Notes under the pieces: generated by a model
Database searches by the model: none
What the model was told of the DNA's origin: nothing
What the model saw: only the letters and a program-made list of their open reading frames with translations
Made by a program: the position numbers and the translations under genes
Shown here: piece by piece, positions 1 to 6,506 of the stretch
How the letters are laid out: the number at the start of each line of letters is the position of its first letter
Position numbering within the stretch: the stretch's first letter is position 1
Assembly (NCBI GenBank): GCA_002352445.1
Contig: DEIL01000186.1
Coordinates: forward strand, 3,105 to 13,248
DNA: 10,144 nucleotides
Direction of reading: 5' to 3'
DNA from: Desulfobulbaceae bacterium UBA2775
Lineage (GTDB): Bacteria; Desulfobacterota; Desulfobulbia; Desulfobulbales; Desulfocapsaceae

Positions 1-50
1 CTTAGCCATCTGGAACTACGAATGACCTTTTTACGAGTTGCATTAATCAT
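1..50. repeat. Partial copy of a dispersed intergenic repeat at the window edge
   Basis: This non-coding DNA lies just beyond the stop codon of the last glycosyltransferase gene. It begins CTTAGCCATCTGG and continues to TTTTTACGAG (about 29-38). The same two blocks occur in the same order at 2965-2997 (CTTAACCATCTGG, then TTTTTCTACGAG), so the two sites look like diverged copies of one repeat family. Only one part of the element is inside the window. A loose GGAAC/GTTCC pairing across 12-59 could form a hairpin, but its loop is long and no T-run follows, so I do not call a terminator. The similarity is seen directly. That it is a genome-wide repeat is inference. Confidence 0.4.
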
Positions 51-66
51 AGCTGGTTCCAAAATT

Positions 67-885
67 TCAAACCCGGAATATTCCAACCAGAAGATATTTC
101 AGAAAAGCCCACAATATATACGGTGAAGGATGTTTCTGATAGAGCATTACTTCATTTTTTGCTGCCATGAAACGAAGTGCGAACGGAACCCTCCCCCTTT
201 TGTTTTGCCAGCCGCGGCAGTGACAGGCGACAAGACGAGGGTCGTATATCAGTTTCCAGCCATCCCGGCGCAAACGAAGACTGAGCTCTATATCTTCCTT
301 ATATAAAAAAAAGTCGCTGTCAAAAACCTCTCCATTATATCTGTGCAACGACTCCATTCTACAGGCCATAAGGGCGCCGCAAACTGCAGGAACCTGCTGG
401 ATGAGACTATATCGGTCACTATCATCTTCGCCTTTTCCTCGATCATACCAGCGGCCATACCATTTTCTGAATATACCGGTAGAATCTATCTTACCGGTTT
501 TTTCCCCCTGTCCTGGGTTAAAACCAAGCAGTTTGCCTGAAACAATAGCGGCGTTGAGATTTTCGCTCAGAACCTCAACAGCCTGAGAGAGAAAATTTTC
601 CGGTAGAAAAGTGTCCGGATTGAGAAACACTACGACTCCATCCCGGTCAGTTATTTCACTGTAACCAAGATTATTAGCCCTGGCAAAACCAATATTGTCG
701 GACAAAATGAGTTTGATCCCTTCCTTTTTTGCAAAATCATCCAGATAGTGCGTATCAGTTGAGCCACTGTCAACAATAGTAATAGAGGTTATTGAAACAC
801 TCTGACCGGCAAGATGCGCCAGACATCTGGGTAAAACATCGGATGAATTATGAGTTACGATGATTATGTGTATTAAACCTGTCAT
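67..885 (-). CDS. Family-2 glycosyltransferase, rhamnosyltransferase-like
   Basis: This 272-residue protein is predicted to transfer a sugar from a nucleotide donor onto a growing surface glycan at the cytoplasmic face of the membrane. The GT-A nucleotide-binding fold is visible: IIIVTHNS near residues 7-14, VDSGSTD at 38-44, NIGFARANN at 64-72, LNPDT at 88-92 in the DxD metal-binding position, and YKEDIELSLRLRRDGW at 195-210 with the acidic pair expected near the catalytic base. The layout and the NPDT motif resemble WbbL/RfbF-type rhamnosyltransferases, but donor and acceptor cannot be read from sequence. A hydrophobic stretch at about 256-270 may be a membrane-associated tail. The start is ATG, 12 nt after the upstream stop, with no clear Shine-Dalgarno sequence, which suggests translational coupling. 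It is the last gene of the glycan cassette visible here. Confidence 0.9.
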   Translation of the reverse strand: MTGLIHIIIVTHNSSDVLPRCLAHLAGQSVSITSITIVDSGSTDTHYLDDFAKKEGIKLILSDNIGFARANNLGYSEITDRDGVVVFLNPDTFLPENFLSQAVEVLSENLNAAIVSGKLLGFNPGQGEKTGKIDSTGIFRKWYGRWYDRGKGEDDSDRYSLIQQVPAVCGALMACRMESLHRYNGEVFDSDFFLYKEDIELSLRLRRDGWKLIYDPRLVACHCRGWQNKRGRVPFALRFMAAKNEVMLYQKHPSPYILWAFLKYLLVGIFRV

Positions 886-897
886 AACTGCAAGAGG

Positions 898-1947
898 TTA
901 TAGAAAGAGCTTACTGTAGCAGAGTAAAAGGAAATTGTTTTTCCCGGCCGCCTTTCTTCTCGCCATAATAGAGTTTACCGCTTCCTGCTCAGCCGAATTT
1001 ATCATGGCAATAAATTCCTTTTCGGGAATATTTTTCCTGTGATGTAAAATTGCATTACGTTTTTTAAAAAATTTTGCAGATGTCATCACAGCCTCCCCCG
1101 TTCCTTTGAAATAGGGGACTATCATTCCTTTAATAGATGAAAAAAGAACCCACATCAGTTGATAAACGATAATGGACGGCAAAAAGCGAATAAACATCCA
1201 CAGGGAATAATTTTTCAGAAGAACATTTAAATTATTGCGGGTAGAGAGGCGAATGGTCAGCTCATTAATCTTAGATCCGGAAGTGGCACTGCCTATATGG
1301 TATACCATTGCGGATGCAAGGTAACGGCAGTTCATACCACGCCTTCTTGCCCGCAGATTGAGATCAACGTCTTCAAGGTAGGCAAAAAAATCCGGATCAA
1401 AAACTCCCACTTTCTCAAATAGCTCACGTTTATACAGTCCTGCCCCGGCACAGGCACCAAAAGTATCTCGGTCCGCACTGTAATAGTCGTTGTCACGTTC
1501 CATGGTACCGAGACGATAACCGACGCCACCCCTGAGAACAGCATCCCCTGCCCCATCGACGAGATCGCGTTGATGAAAATTCAACATTTTCAGGGCAAAA
1601 AACTGGTAATCCTGATACTTCTCTATGGCCAGCCGAAGATTTTCAAGGCAATCAGGTGCAACCTCCATATCATTATTCAACAAGAGTATCCAGGGAGCCG
1701 CCGCTTCGCTGATCCCCTTGTTTACTGCAATTGTAAAACCTCTATTCTCATCAAATCTGAAAACTTGAACCTGCGGGAATTCCGTTTTAAGTAAAGCTAC
1801 GGATCCATCTTCTGAACCATTATCTACAACTATGATTCGAAAACCTGAGAAAGTCTGCATACTCAACGATTGCAGACAATCTGCCAACATATGCTCACCA
1901 TTCCAATTGGGTATGATGATATCGATCAATATTTGATTGATTGACAT
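898..1947 (-). CDS. Family-2 glycosyltransferase with C-terminal membrane segment
   Basis: This GT-A enzyme is predicted to act in surface polysaccharide assembly. Counting from an optional GTG one codon earlier (350 residues), the motifs are IIIPNWNGEHM at 11-21, VVDNGSEDGS at 41-50, NRGFTIAVNKG at 69-79, LLNNDMEV at 90-97 (metal-binding region), GAGLYKRELFEKVG at 169-182 and AYLEDVDLNLRARRRG at 190-205, the usual ED acidic motif. Residues about 252-282 are strongly hydrophobic, giving one or two membrane helices, followed by a basic, helical tail. The start is ambiguous: GTG at 1950 gives a GTGA overlap with the previous stop, whereas ATG at 1947 gives a TGATG junction. I chose the ATG because it is the stronger codon. 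Either way translation is coupled to the upstream gene. The sugar specificity is unknown. Confidence 0.9.
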   Translation of the reverse strand: MSINQILIDIIIPNWNGEHMLADCLQSLSMQTFSGFRIIVVDNGSEDGSVALLKTEFPQVQVFRFDENRGFTIAVNKGISEAAAPWILLLNNDMEVAPDCLENLRLAIEKYQDYQFFALKMLNFHQRDLVDGAGDAVLRGGVGYRLGTMERDNDYYSADRDTFGACAGAGLYKRELFEKVGVFDPDFFAYLEDVDLNLRARRRGMNCRYLASAMVYHIGSATSGSKINELTIRLSTRNNLNVLLKNYSLWMFIRFLPSIIVYQLMWVLFSSIKGMIVPYFKGTGEAVMTSAKFFKKRNAILHHRKNIPEKEFIAMINSAEQEAVNSIMARRKAAGKNNFLLLCYSKLFL

Positions 1948-2909
1948 CACTCTCTTGCGCTACGCCCCTCTGCCCCGAAAACATCTTTCACGTGATATAC
2001 AGGCTTATTCTGAGACTCATGATAGGTTCTGGCCTGCAATTCGGCAATAAGCCCAAGAGTTATAAATTGAATACCGATAAAAACAAGCACTACAGCAAGC
2101 AAAAGAAGAGGCCTGTCTGCAAGAGGAGTTCCCATAAATTGACGTTGCAATGTCATTATCAGAGCAATCAAAAAGCCGATCCCACCTGAGACAACACCCA
2201 TAAAACCAAAAACCTGGATCGGTCTCGTTGCATAACTGAGAAGAAATTTCACGGTTATCAGATCAAGGATGACACGGATAGTTCTTGAAATACCATATTT
2301 TGAAGTACCAAATCTTCTCGGCCTGTGGTTCACCTTTACCTCGGTAAAATCTATCCCCATACCGCTGGCTATGGCAGGGATAAAACGATGCATTTCTCCA
2401 TATAATTTAATATTTTTTACCACTTCTTTTTTGAATGCTTTCAAGGTACAGCCATAGTCATGGATACAGACACCGGTAGTTTTAGATATGATCTTATTAG
2501 CAATAATTGATGGCAGCCTTCTGTTGATGAATGCATCTTTACGATCATATCTCCAGCCGGTGACAACATCATTACCGGCAGCTACCTGCTCCAGAAGCTT
2601 TGGAATATCATGAGGGTCATTTTGCAGATCAGCATCCATCGTAATGATAATATCCCCTTTGGCATAATCAAACCCCGCAGCCATTGCTGCAGTCTGACCA
2701 AAGTTCTTCCTGAAACTCACAACCACTATATGACTGTCCTTTTCCTGGATCTCTTTCAGGAATTGAAGGCTTTTATCAGTGCTGCCATCATCTATAAAGA
2801 TGATCTCATATCCTTCCTCAAGAGTAGAAAGAACCTCAACCAGTTCATCGTATAACAGTGGAATATTTTCTTCCTCGTTCAACAATGGGATTACAACAGA
2901 CAATAGCAA
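1947..2909 (-). CDS. Polyprenyl-phosphate glycosyltransferase (DPM1/ArnC/GtrB-like)
   Basis: This 320-residue family-2 glycosyltransferase probably loads a sugar from a nucleotide donor onto undecaprenyl phosphate at the inner face of the cytoplasmic membrane. Diagnostic motifs are VVIPLLNEEENI at 5-16, IDDGSTD at 39-45, RKNFGQTAAM at 67-76, MDADLQNDP at 91-99 (the DxD-type metal site typical of this subgroup), YGEMHRFIPA at 170-179 and RPRRFGTSKYG at 197-207. Two hydrophobic segments at about 229-253 and 266-289 match the C-terminal pair of helices in GtrB/ArnC-like enzymes. The start codon is TTG with GGAG 8 nt upstream, and the N-terminus MLLSVVIPLLNEEEN fits the family start exactly. The gene overlaps the next glycosyltransferase at its stop codon. 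Upstream lies a palindromic repeat rather than an evident promoter. The exact sugar is unknown. Confidence 0.92.
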   Translation of the reverse strand: MLLSVVIPLLNEEENIPLLYDELVEVLSTLEEGYEIIFIDDGSTDKSLQFLKEIQEKDSHIVVVSFRKNFGQTAAMAAGFDYAKGDIIITMDADLQNDPHDIPKLLEQVAAGNDVVTGWRYDRKDAFINRRLPSIIANKIISKTTGVCIHDYGCTLKAFKKEVVKNIKLYGEMHRFIPAIASGMGIDFTEVKVNHRPRRFGTSKYGISRTIRVILDLITVKFLLSYATRPIQVFGFMGVVSGGIGFLIALIMTLQRQFMGTPLADRPLLLLAVVLVFIGIQFITLGLIAELQARTYHESQNKPVYHVKDVFGAEGRSARE

Positions 2910-2917
2910 AATGGTAT

Positions 2918-2921
2918 CTCC
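2918..2921 (-). promoter_or_regulatory. Ribosome binding site for the TTG-started glycosyltransferase
   Basis: On the minus strand GGAG sits 8 nt before the TTG at 2909-2907. It supports the TTG start, and no ATG is available that would leave the N-terminal VVIPLLNEEEN motif intact. It lies 6 nt outside the palindromic repeat at 2928-3003. Confidence 0.6.
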
Positions 2922-2927
2922 AAATAT

Positions 2928-3003
2928 GATGGCGTCGTAAAATCTCTACATCTGCAATTTTTTACTTAACCATCTGGTTTTGTATTTTTTCTACGAGACT
3001 ATC
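2928..3003. repeat. 76-bp imperfect palindromic intergenic repeat
   Basis: The spacer between the membrane-protein gene and the DPM-like gene is mostly one palindromic element. Its left end, GATGGCGTCGTAAAA (2928-2942), is mirrored imperfectly by TTTTTCTACGAGACTATC at the right end (2986-3003). The left end also pairs with an internal site: GATGG (2928-2932) with CCATC (2970-2974), and GTAAAA (2937-2942) with TTTTAC (2960-2965). The element could therefore fold into a 47-nt hairpin or a larger one. There is no coding potential and no hairpin plus T-run to call a terminator. It looks like a small dispersed, MITE- or REP-like repeat. Part of the same sequence recurs at the left edge of the window. 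Confidence 0.55.
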
Positions 3004-3012
3004 AAAGATAGG

Positions 3013-4098
3013 CTATGATTTTTCAATATTTTCATCTCTCGCACCAATTTCCAGGTCAACCTCATATTTCTGCTTATATGTTAAATAGACTATATAACCC
3101 GCCGTCCCCATGGTTAGCATTTTCAGACGGAGTAAGAGTCCCATGGCAAGAGACTCGGCACCACCTACACCCACGAGAAGAAAATAAAAAACAAACACTG
3201 ATTCAAAATAACCAAGATTGCCAAGAAGTGTCACGGGCAAATGCGCCACAAGCATTGCGGCGGGAACTAAGGCACAGACAGCAATAAAGTCCACATGTAC
3301 ATTAAAAGCTCTGTAGGAAGTGTACACATTAATCCATGTCAGAACATAGAATAGTACCGTTAAATAAATTAACCGCCATAGAAATAGTTTATCCTGTCTC
3401 ACAGCACTTATCGCAAGATCAAGCTCCTGCCGCAGTTTTTTTAATCGCTCGATAATCCCAAAATATAGCTTTTCAAGAAACTCCGCCCCTGCATTCACAA
3501 AAGAACAACCGGGAACTGTTGCTATTCTATGGAGAAACCGGAAAAAGAGATGTGCAATTTTATCCGGCAACTTAAACGGGTTGCGAGCCTTCCATACCCA
3601 TATAGTGATGAGAGAAAAAACAGCGCCGGCACAGGCAGGGAGGAAGATATACGGACTTTGATAAAGATCAGGCCTGAGTAATGGAGCAACAATGACCAGA
3701 AAAAACAGAAGAAAAATACCTGAAAACCGTTCAACAAAAACGCTCACCGCAGAAAAAGACTGATTGTCTATAAGCTTTCCAGCGTAGTAAGACCTGACCA
3801 CATCGCCACCCACTGTAGAGGGTAGAATGTTTGAAAAAAAATACCCAACAAGATAGACCCTGAACAGTTCCAAATAAGATATTTTTTTCTTCAGGTCCAG
3901 AATTATCTTCCACTTGGCGCAACTGGCACCGACCATAATCAGAGTAACAGCAAACGAGAGCATGAAAAAGCCCCAATTTATCTGTGAGAGCAGTGCCAAT
4001 AATTCATTTCCCTGCACAAAAGAGAGCAGAACAGAAAAAAAGGCAATACTGAGGATCAACTTAATTGCAAGCTTTACCTGTCTAGGAATTTTCTTCAT
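3013..4098 (-). CDS. LPG-synthase-TM/UPF0104 family integral membrane protein
   Basis: This 361-residue multi-pass membrane protein has roughly seven or eight hydrophobic segments (about 11-29, 42-60, 77-92, 117-139, 149-168, 239-260, 270-290, 297-320 and onward). The family hallmark is at 87-105, FFSNILPSTVGGDVVRSYY, matching the N-L-P-x-x-x-G-D-x-x-R core of lysylphosphatidylglycerol-synthase-like transmembrane (UPF0104, AglD C-terminal) proteins. VSVFVERFSGI at 118-128 and LPVTLLGNLGYFES at 287-300 are the other conserved stretches. The soluble aminoacyltransferase domain of MprF is absent, so lipid lysylation is unlikely. Proteins of this type often sit beside family-2 glycosyltransferases and are thought to move or handle lipid-linked sugars, which fits this location. 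The start is ATG directly preceded by an in-frame TAG; the nearest GGAG-like site is more than 19 nt upstream. The charged C-terminus is probably cytoplasmic. Confidence 0.88.
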   Translation of the reverse strand: MKKIPRQVKLAIKLILSIAFFSVLLSFVQGNELLALLSQINWGFFMLSFAVTLIMVGASCAKWKIILDLKKKISYLELFRVYLVGYFFSNILPSTVGGDVVRSYYAGKLIDNQSFSAVSVFVERFSGIFLLFFLVIVAPLLRPDLYQSPYIFLPACAGAVFSLITIWVWKARNPFKLPDKIAHLFFRFLHRIATVPGCSFVNAGAEFLEKLYFGIIERLKKLRQELDLAISAVRQDKLFLWRLIYLTVLFYVLTWINVYTSYRAFNVHVDFIAVCALVPAAMLVAHLPVTLLGNLGYFESVFVFYFLLVGVGGAESLAMGLLLRLKMLTMGTAGYIVYLTYKQKYEVDLEIGARDENIEKS

Positions 4099-4111
4099 CT
4101 ATTTTTTGTAT

Positions 4112-4160
4112 TTAGTACCTTACTCCAGAAAGCCTGTCATAAAAAACAAGAAACTGAGGA
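4112..4160. repeat. Direct repeat, copy 1, upstream of the membrane-protein gene
   Basis: This 49-nt block starts TTAGTACCTTACTCC, identical over 15 nt to the start of a second block at 4260. A gapped hand alignment of the two blocks gives about 41 identical columns out of 51. On the minus (transcribed) strand the block contains GGAGTAAGGTACT just before the UPF0104 gene. The spacing to its ATG is too long for a normal ribosome site unless the RNA folds. The two copies are 148 nt apart. Confidence 0.6.
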
Positions 4161-4195
4161 ATGTATTTTGGAATTAAGTGGTTAAATATACAGCC

Positions 4196-4269
4196 AAGGT
4201 ACTTATCCCCTTCATTCTGGTGGGTGTAGATGCTCTGCTTTTTTTCCCGTTAATCGGGGTTAGTACCTT
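4196..4269. repeat. Inverted repeat in the bioD/UPF0104 gap
   Basis: The left arm AAGGTACT-TAT-CCCC (4196-4210) pairs with the right arm GGGG-TT-AGTACCTT (4256-4269): 8 bp plus 4 bp around a small internal loop, closing a 45-nt loop. The right arm is the first part of direct-repeat copy 2. The left arm can also pair over 8 bp with AGTACCTT at 4114-4121 in copy 1. The 205-nt gap 4099-4303 therefore holds three copies of one 8-mer arranged so that two stems exclude each other. I see no convincing sigma-70 promoter and no open frame with family support here. The hairpin CCCGTTAATCGGG nearby has its T-run on the wrong side for a terminator. Confidence 0.5.
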
Positions 4270-4309
4270 ACTCCTTAAACCCTCTCTTATAAAAAATAAG
4301 AAATCAGGA
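4260..4309. repeat. Direct repeat, copy 2, overlapping the 3' end of bioD
   Basis: This is the second copy of the block at 4112-4160. It spans the bioD stop codon (4304-4306) and reaches into the last two bioD codons. It includes a weak A/T stem (CTTAT at 4286-4290 with ATAAG at 4296-4300) and an outer CCTCT/AGAGG pairing. On the minus strand these are not followed by a proper T-run, so I do not call a terminator. Because one copy includes the bioD end, duplication of a segment from this site is one possible origin. Confidence 0.55.
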
Positions 4310-5017
4310 GAGGTTTTTGAAATCAGAACCAACCACACTGGAAAGATCAGGGAGTTCCATTCCTTTTTTTTTGTACTGGGCCAGGTGCATAATCTTTATT
4401 ACCGGGCCCAAAAAACCGAACTTTTTCATATAGTGTTCAAAAATCAATTTTGAGTCCTGTTCAATCCGCTCATCTTCACCGGCAAAGCAGTTATAGATAA
4501 TTGCGGCAACTTCAAGATTTCTCCACTTCGCAAGCTCAAGAGCGTTCAAGGTATGATTAATAGAACCAAGTCTCGAAACTGATGCGAGAATGAGCGGATA
4601 TTTCTCCTTTGCCAGATAATCGAGCAGGGTAAAATCTTCTGTCAAAGGAACTGAAAGCCCCCCGACTCCTTCAAGCAAAACAAAATCAAACTGTTCAAGC
4701 AAAGAGTCTGTACTCTCTCTGATCGTATTGATCTCTATATTTCCCCCATCAATTTTTGCGGCCAGATGGGGAGAACAGGGCTGAGAGAAGAGATACGGGC
4801 AGGTGAGCCCGGCATGATCAACATCACACAGATCAATCCCCATCAGCTTTCGATGGGCAACGATATCTTCACTGATTCCCTCGCATCCGGTTTGTGTAAT
4901 TTTCTGAGTGATGACATTAATGCCTTTTTTAAGCAGGGATTTTGCAATAAGGCCTGTGACCACCGTCTTTCCAATATCGGTATCAATCCCTGTCACACAG
5001 AAGACCCTTCTACTCAT
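4304..5017 (-). CDS. bioD: Dethiobiotin synthetase BioD
   Basis: This cytoplasmic, ATP-dependent enzyme closes the ureido ring of dethiobiotin from DAPA and CO2. The protein is 237 residues (family about 220-240). Visible motifs are the P-loop GIDTDIGKT near residues 10-18, QKITQTG near 38-44 (in place of the KPVxTG signature, with the Lys kept), CPYLFSQPCSPHLAA, the EGVGG loop near 116-120 and the SRLGSINHTLNAL segment near 148-160. I chose ATG at 5017 over a TTG at 5023 because the AGGA ribosome site lies 6 nt before the ATG but directly abuts the TTG. It is the last gene of the biotin operon, 42 nt after bioC. The KI/TQTGC and SEDI variant resembles the BioD subgroup with 'ITQK..QTG' motifs that I recall from Bacteroidetes-like and gammaproteobacterial sequences. 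Confidence 0.95.
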   Translation of the reverse strand: MSRRVFCVTGIDTDIGKTVVTGLIAKSLLKKGINVITQKITQTGCEGISEDIVAHRKLMGIDLCDVDHAGLTCPYLFSQPCSPHLAAKIDGGNIEINTIRESTDSLLEQFDFVLLEGVGGLSVPLTEDFTLLDYLAKEKYPLILASVSRLGSINHTLNALELAKWRNLEVAAIIYNCFAGEDERIEQDSKLIFEHYMKKFGFLGPVIKIMHLAQYKKKGMELPDLSSVVGSDFKNLS

Positions 5018-5023
5018 ACCCAA

Positions 5024-5027
5024 TCCT
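5024..5027 (-). promoter_or_regulatory. Ribosome binding site that sets the bioD start
   Basis: AGGA on the minus strand, preceded by an A-run, is 6 nt from the ATG at 5017-5015 and 0 nt from the upstream TTG at 5023-5021. The spacing favours the ATG, giving an N-terminus MSRRVFCVTGIDTD that matches other BioD proteins. Confidence 0.6.
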
Positions 5028-5059
5028 TTTTTTACAGCCCCTAAGATCCAGCGGGTTTG

Positions 5060-5827
5060 TCATCTTTTTTCAGCTATAACAAATGTTGAAATATAACTGA
5101 CCGGAACGCCAAGATCAGTCCCAAAACGGGATACATACAGCTTTTCAAAGTCTTTTAATCCGGATAATGACCAGCGTTGTTTGCTTAAACCCCCGACACC
5201 GGTCTTTTGAATATGCCTGAGCACCGCCCTGACAGTTGGAAAATAAATTCGTTTTCTTTCTTTATGAATGTGAATGACATGAAGATATTTCTCCAGGCAT
5301 AGAAGAAGCCTCTCTTCAGAAAGGTAGGGTAAACCTCTGCCGGTCAGCGAACTTATCTCCTCCATAGTGCCGGGACCGAACATTGAAAATGCCAGATGGC
5401 CACCAGTTTTTAAACTGTTTCTGATCTTTTCTGTGAGTAGAGAAAGGTTATTCATCCATTGAAAAGTAGCTGAAGAAAGCACCAGGGTCAGTTCCTTCGG
5501 CAAATTTACTTCTTCAATATCGCCCGGAAGGAGATAAAGGTCAGCAACACTGTTTTTTATTCGTGAGCTGGTCGTATTACAAAAATCAGCAATAATATCG
5601 TTCACCCACAGGCTGTTGACTGTATTCTCAGAACACACCATCTCTGTGAGTAGTCCGGTGCAGCAGCCAATTTCCAGTACCCTGGAATAATCGATGCAAT
5701 CAAAACGTCGCAACAAACTGAAGAGTTGATTGCTGATCTCTTTTTGTACGATGGCATTCTCTTCATAGGTACCGACACATGATTGAAAATGTTTTGCCAC
5801 CAGATCTTTATCAAGCAGTTCTTCCAT
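5060..5827 (-). CDS. bioC: Malonyl-ACP O-methyltransferase BioC
   Basis: BioC uses S-adenosylmethionine to methylate the free carboxyl of malonyl-ACP, disguising it so that fatty acid synthesis can build pimeloyl-ACP methyl ester. The 255-residue protein shows the usual N-terminus DKDLVAKHFQSCVGTYEENA (6-25), SAM motif I LEIGCCTGLLT (51-61), the acidic ND at 76-77, SSATFQWMNNL (118-128, the BioC 'S-x-x-x-x-QW' block) and HIQKTGVGGL (205-214, the BioC-specific H-x-x-x-TG block). The frame is open upstream to 5926, but those extra 33 codons overlap bioG and do not look like BioC. The ATG at 5827 is only 1 nt after the bioG stop and lacks a clear ribosome site, so translation is probably coupled to bioG, its partner in pimeloyl synthesis. 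Confidence 0.93.
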   Translation of the reverse strand: MEELLDKDLVAKHFQSCVGTYEENAIVQKEISNQLFSLLRRFDCIDYSRVLEIGCCTGLLTEMVCSENTVNSLWVNDIIADFCNTTSSRIKNSVADLYLLPGDIEEVNLPKELTLVLSSATFQWMNNLSLLTEKIRNSLKTGGHLAFSMFGPGTMEEISSLTGRGLPYLSEERLLLCLEKYLHVIHIHKERKRIYFPTVRAVLRHIQKTGVGGLSKQRWSLSGLKDFEKLYVSRFGTDLGVPVSYISTFVIAEKR

Positions 5828-5828
5828 G

Positions 5829-6506
5829 CTATTTATTGATGGTGTCGAATGTAAGTAACTGATCCCAGCTCTGCCACAGATAAAAAAGAAAATGAAACCC
5901 CTGGATATTGAAAATCCTTCTGTCACCCCAAAACCGATACTGATTCACTGAGGGCATAATCCGGTCATTATCAGCAACGATTATCTCGTTATAGATTGAC
6001 TTTTCAGAAGAGAAACAATCGACATTCTCCCGAAGTGCCTTCAATTCCACTTGCTGACTTTCCAGGGTCCTTTGAGGCTGATTGGCTAAAAACAATTCCA
6101 AATTTGTTTTATCCCTGCACATCCTCCGATAAAATTTGGATCGAGCCTTCTCTGCAAATCCGAAAAGAGTACTGTCAAATATTTTTTCAGGTATACCGAA
6201 CCTATCACTGATTGGACAGAGAGTGCCATTTATAGCAATAGTCCTGGAAAATTTTTCGCTTAGATCGGCAAAAATCTTCTGCCCGGCCCAGACCCCCATT
6301 GACCAGCCAATGAGAATCACCTGATCATATTCATCGAAATTCTTCGTTACTCCATCATCTACCTGTAGTTGCGAATAATTACAGAACATACAGACATCAT
6401 ATTTTATTGCGGTCAGTGGCCGAAAAGGACGATCATCCATTCCCCAGCCATTACAGAAAAGGATCAGGTTCTTACAGTTCTTTCTGTGCAGCCAGGTACG
6501 CGTCAC
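5829..6506 (-). CDS. bioG: Pimeloyl-ACP methyl ester esterase BioG (DUF452)
   Basis: This alpha/beta hydrolase is predicted to cleave the methyl ester of pimeloyl-ACP methyl ester, ending chain elongation and freeing pimeloyl-ACP for BioF; it replaces BioH. The protein is 225 residues, normal for the family. Visible are FCNGWGMD (17-24, oxyanion region), the nucleophile elbow GWSMG (67-71, Ser69), ADNDRIMP (178-185, candidate catalytic Asp) and GFHFLF (203-208, His205 completing the triad). It sits directly between bioF and bioC, the classic BioG position. The start is GTG in a GTGA 4-nt overlap with the bioF stop, with AAGG on the minus strand 6 nt upstream. No signal peptide is seen, so it is cytoplasmic. 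Assignment rests on motifs and context together. Confidence 0.93.
   Translation of the reverse strand: MTRTWLHRKNCKNLILFCNGWGMDDRPFRPLTAIKYDVCMFCNYSQLQVDDGVTKNFDEYDQVILIGWSMGVWAGQKIFADLSEKFSRTIAINGTLCPISDRFGIPEKIFDSTLFGFAEKARSKFYRRMCRDKTNLELFLANQPQRTLESQQVELKALRENVDCFSSEKSIYNEIIVADNDRIMPSVNQYRFWGDRRIFNIQGFHFLFYLWQSWDQLLTFDTINK

Noticed and set aside
4240..4259. T-run and CCCGTTAATCGGG hairpin as an intrinsic terminator
   Set aside because: The T-run precedes the hairpin on the plus strand, and becomes an A-run after it on the minus strand, so it fits neither direction.
4281..4313. Hairpin after bioD as a terminator (CCTCT ... AGAGG)
   Set aside because: The pairing is split by an 8-nt bulge, overlaps the bioD stop, and on the minus strand is followed by only TTT. 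On the plus strand it has T5, but there is no gene to terminate.
4178..4453. Plus-strand open frame with a hydrophobic N-terminus in the bioD/UPF0104 gap
   Set aside because: Most of its 3' half is antisense to bioD, it lacks a ribosome site, and its similarity to the frame ending at 4177 is explained by the direct DNA repeat.
5018..5023. TTG start for bioD at 5023
   Set aside because: The AGGA ribosome site directly abuts this TTG, while it is correctly spaced for the ATG at 5017.
5828..5926. Upstream extension of bioC to a start at 5926
   Set aside because: It would overlap bioG by 98 nt and add 33 residues not typical of BioC; the ATG at 5827 gives the family N-terminus.
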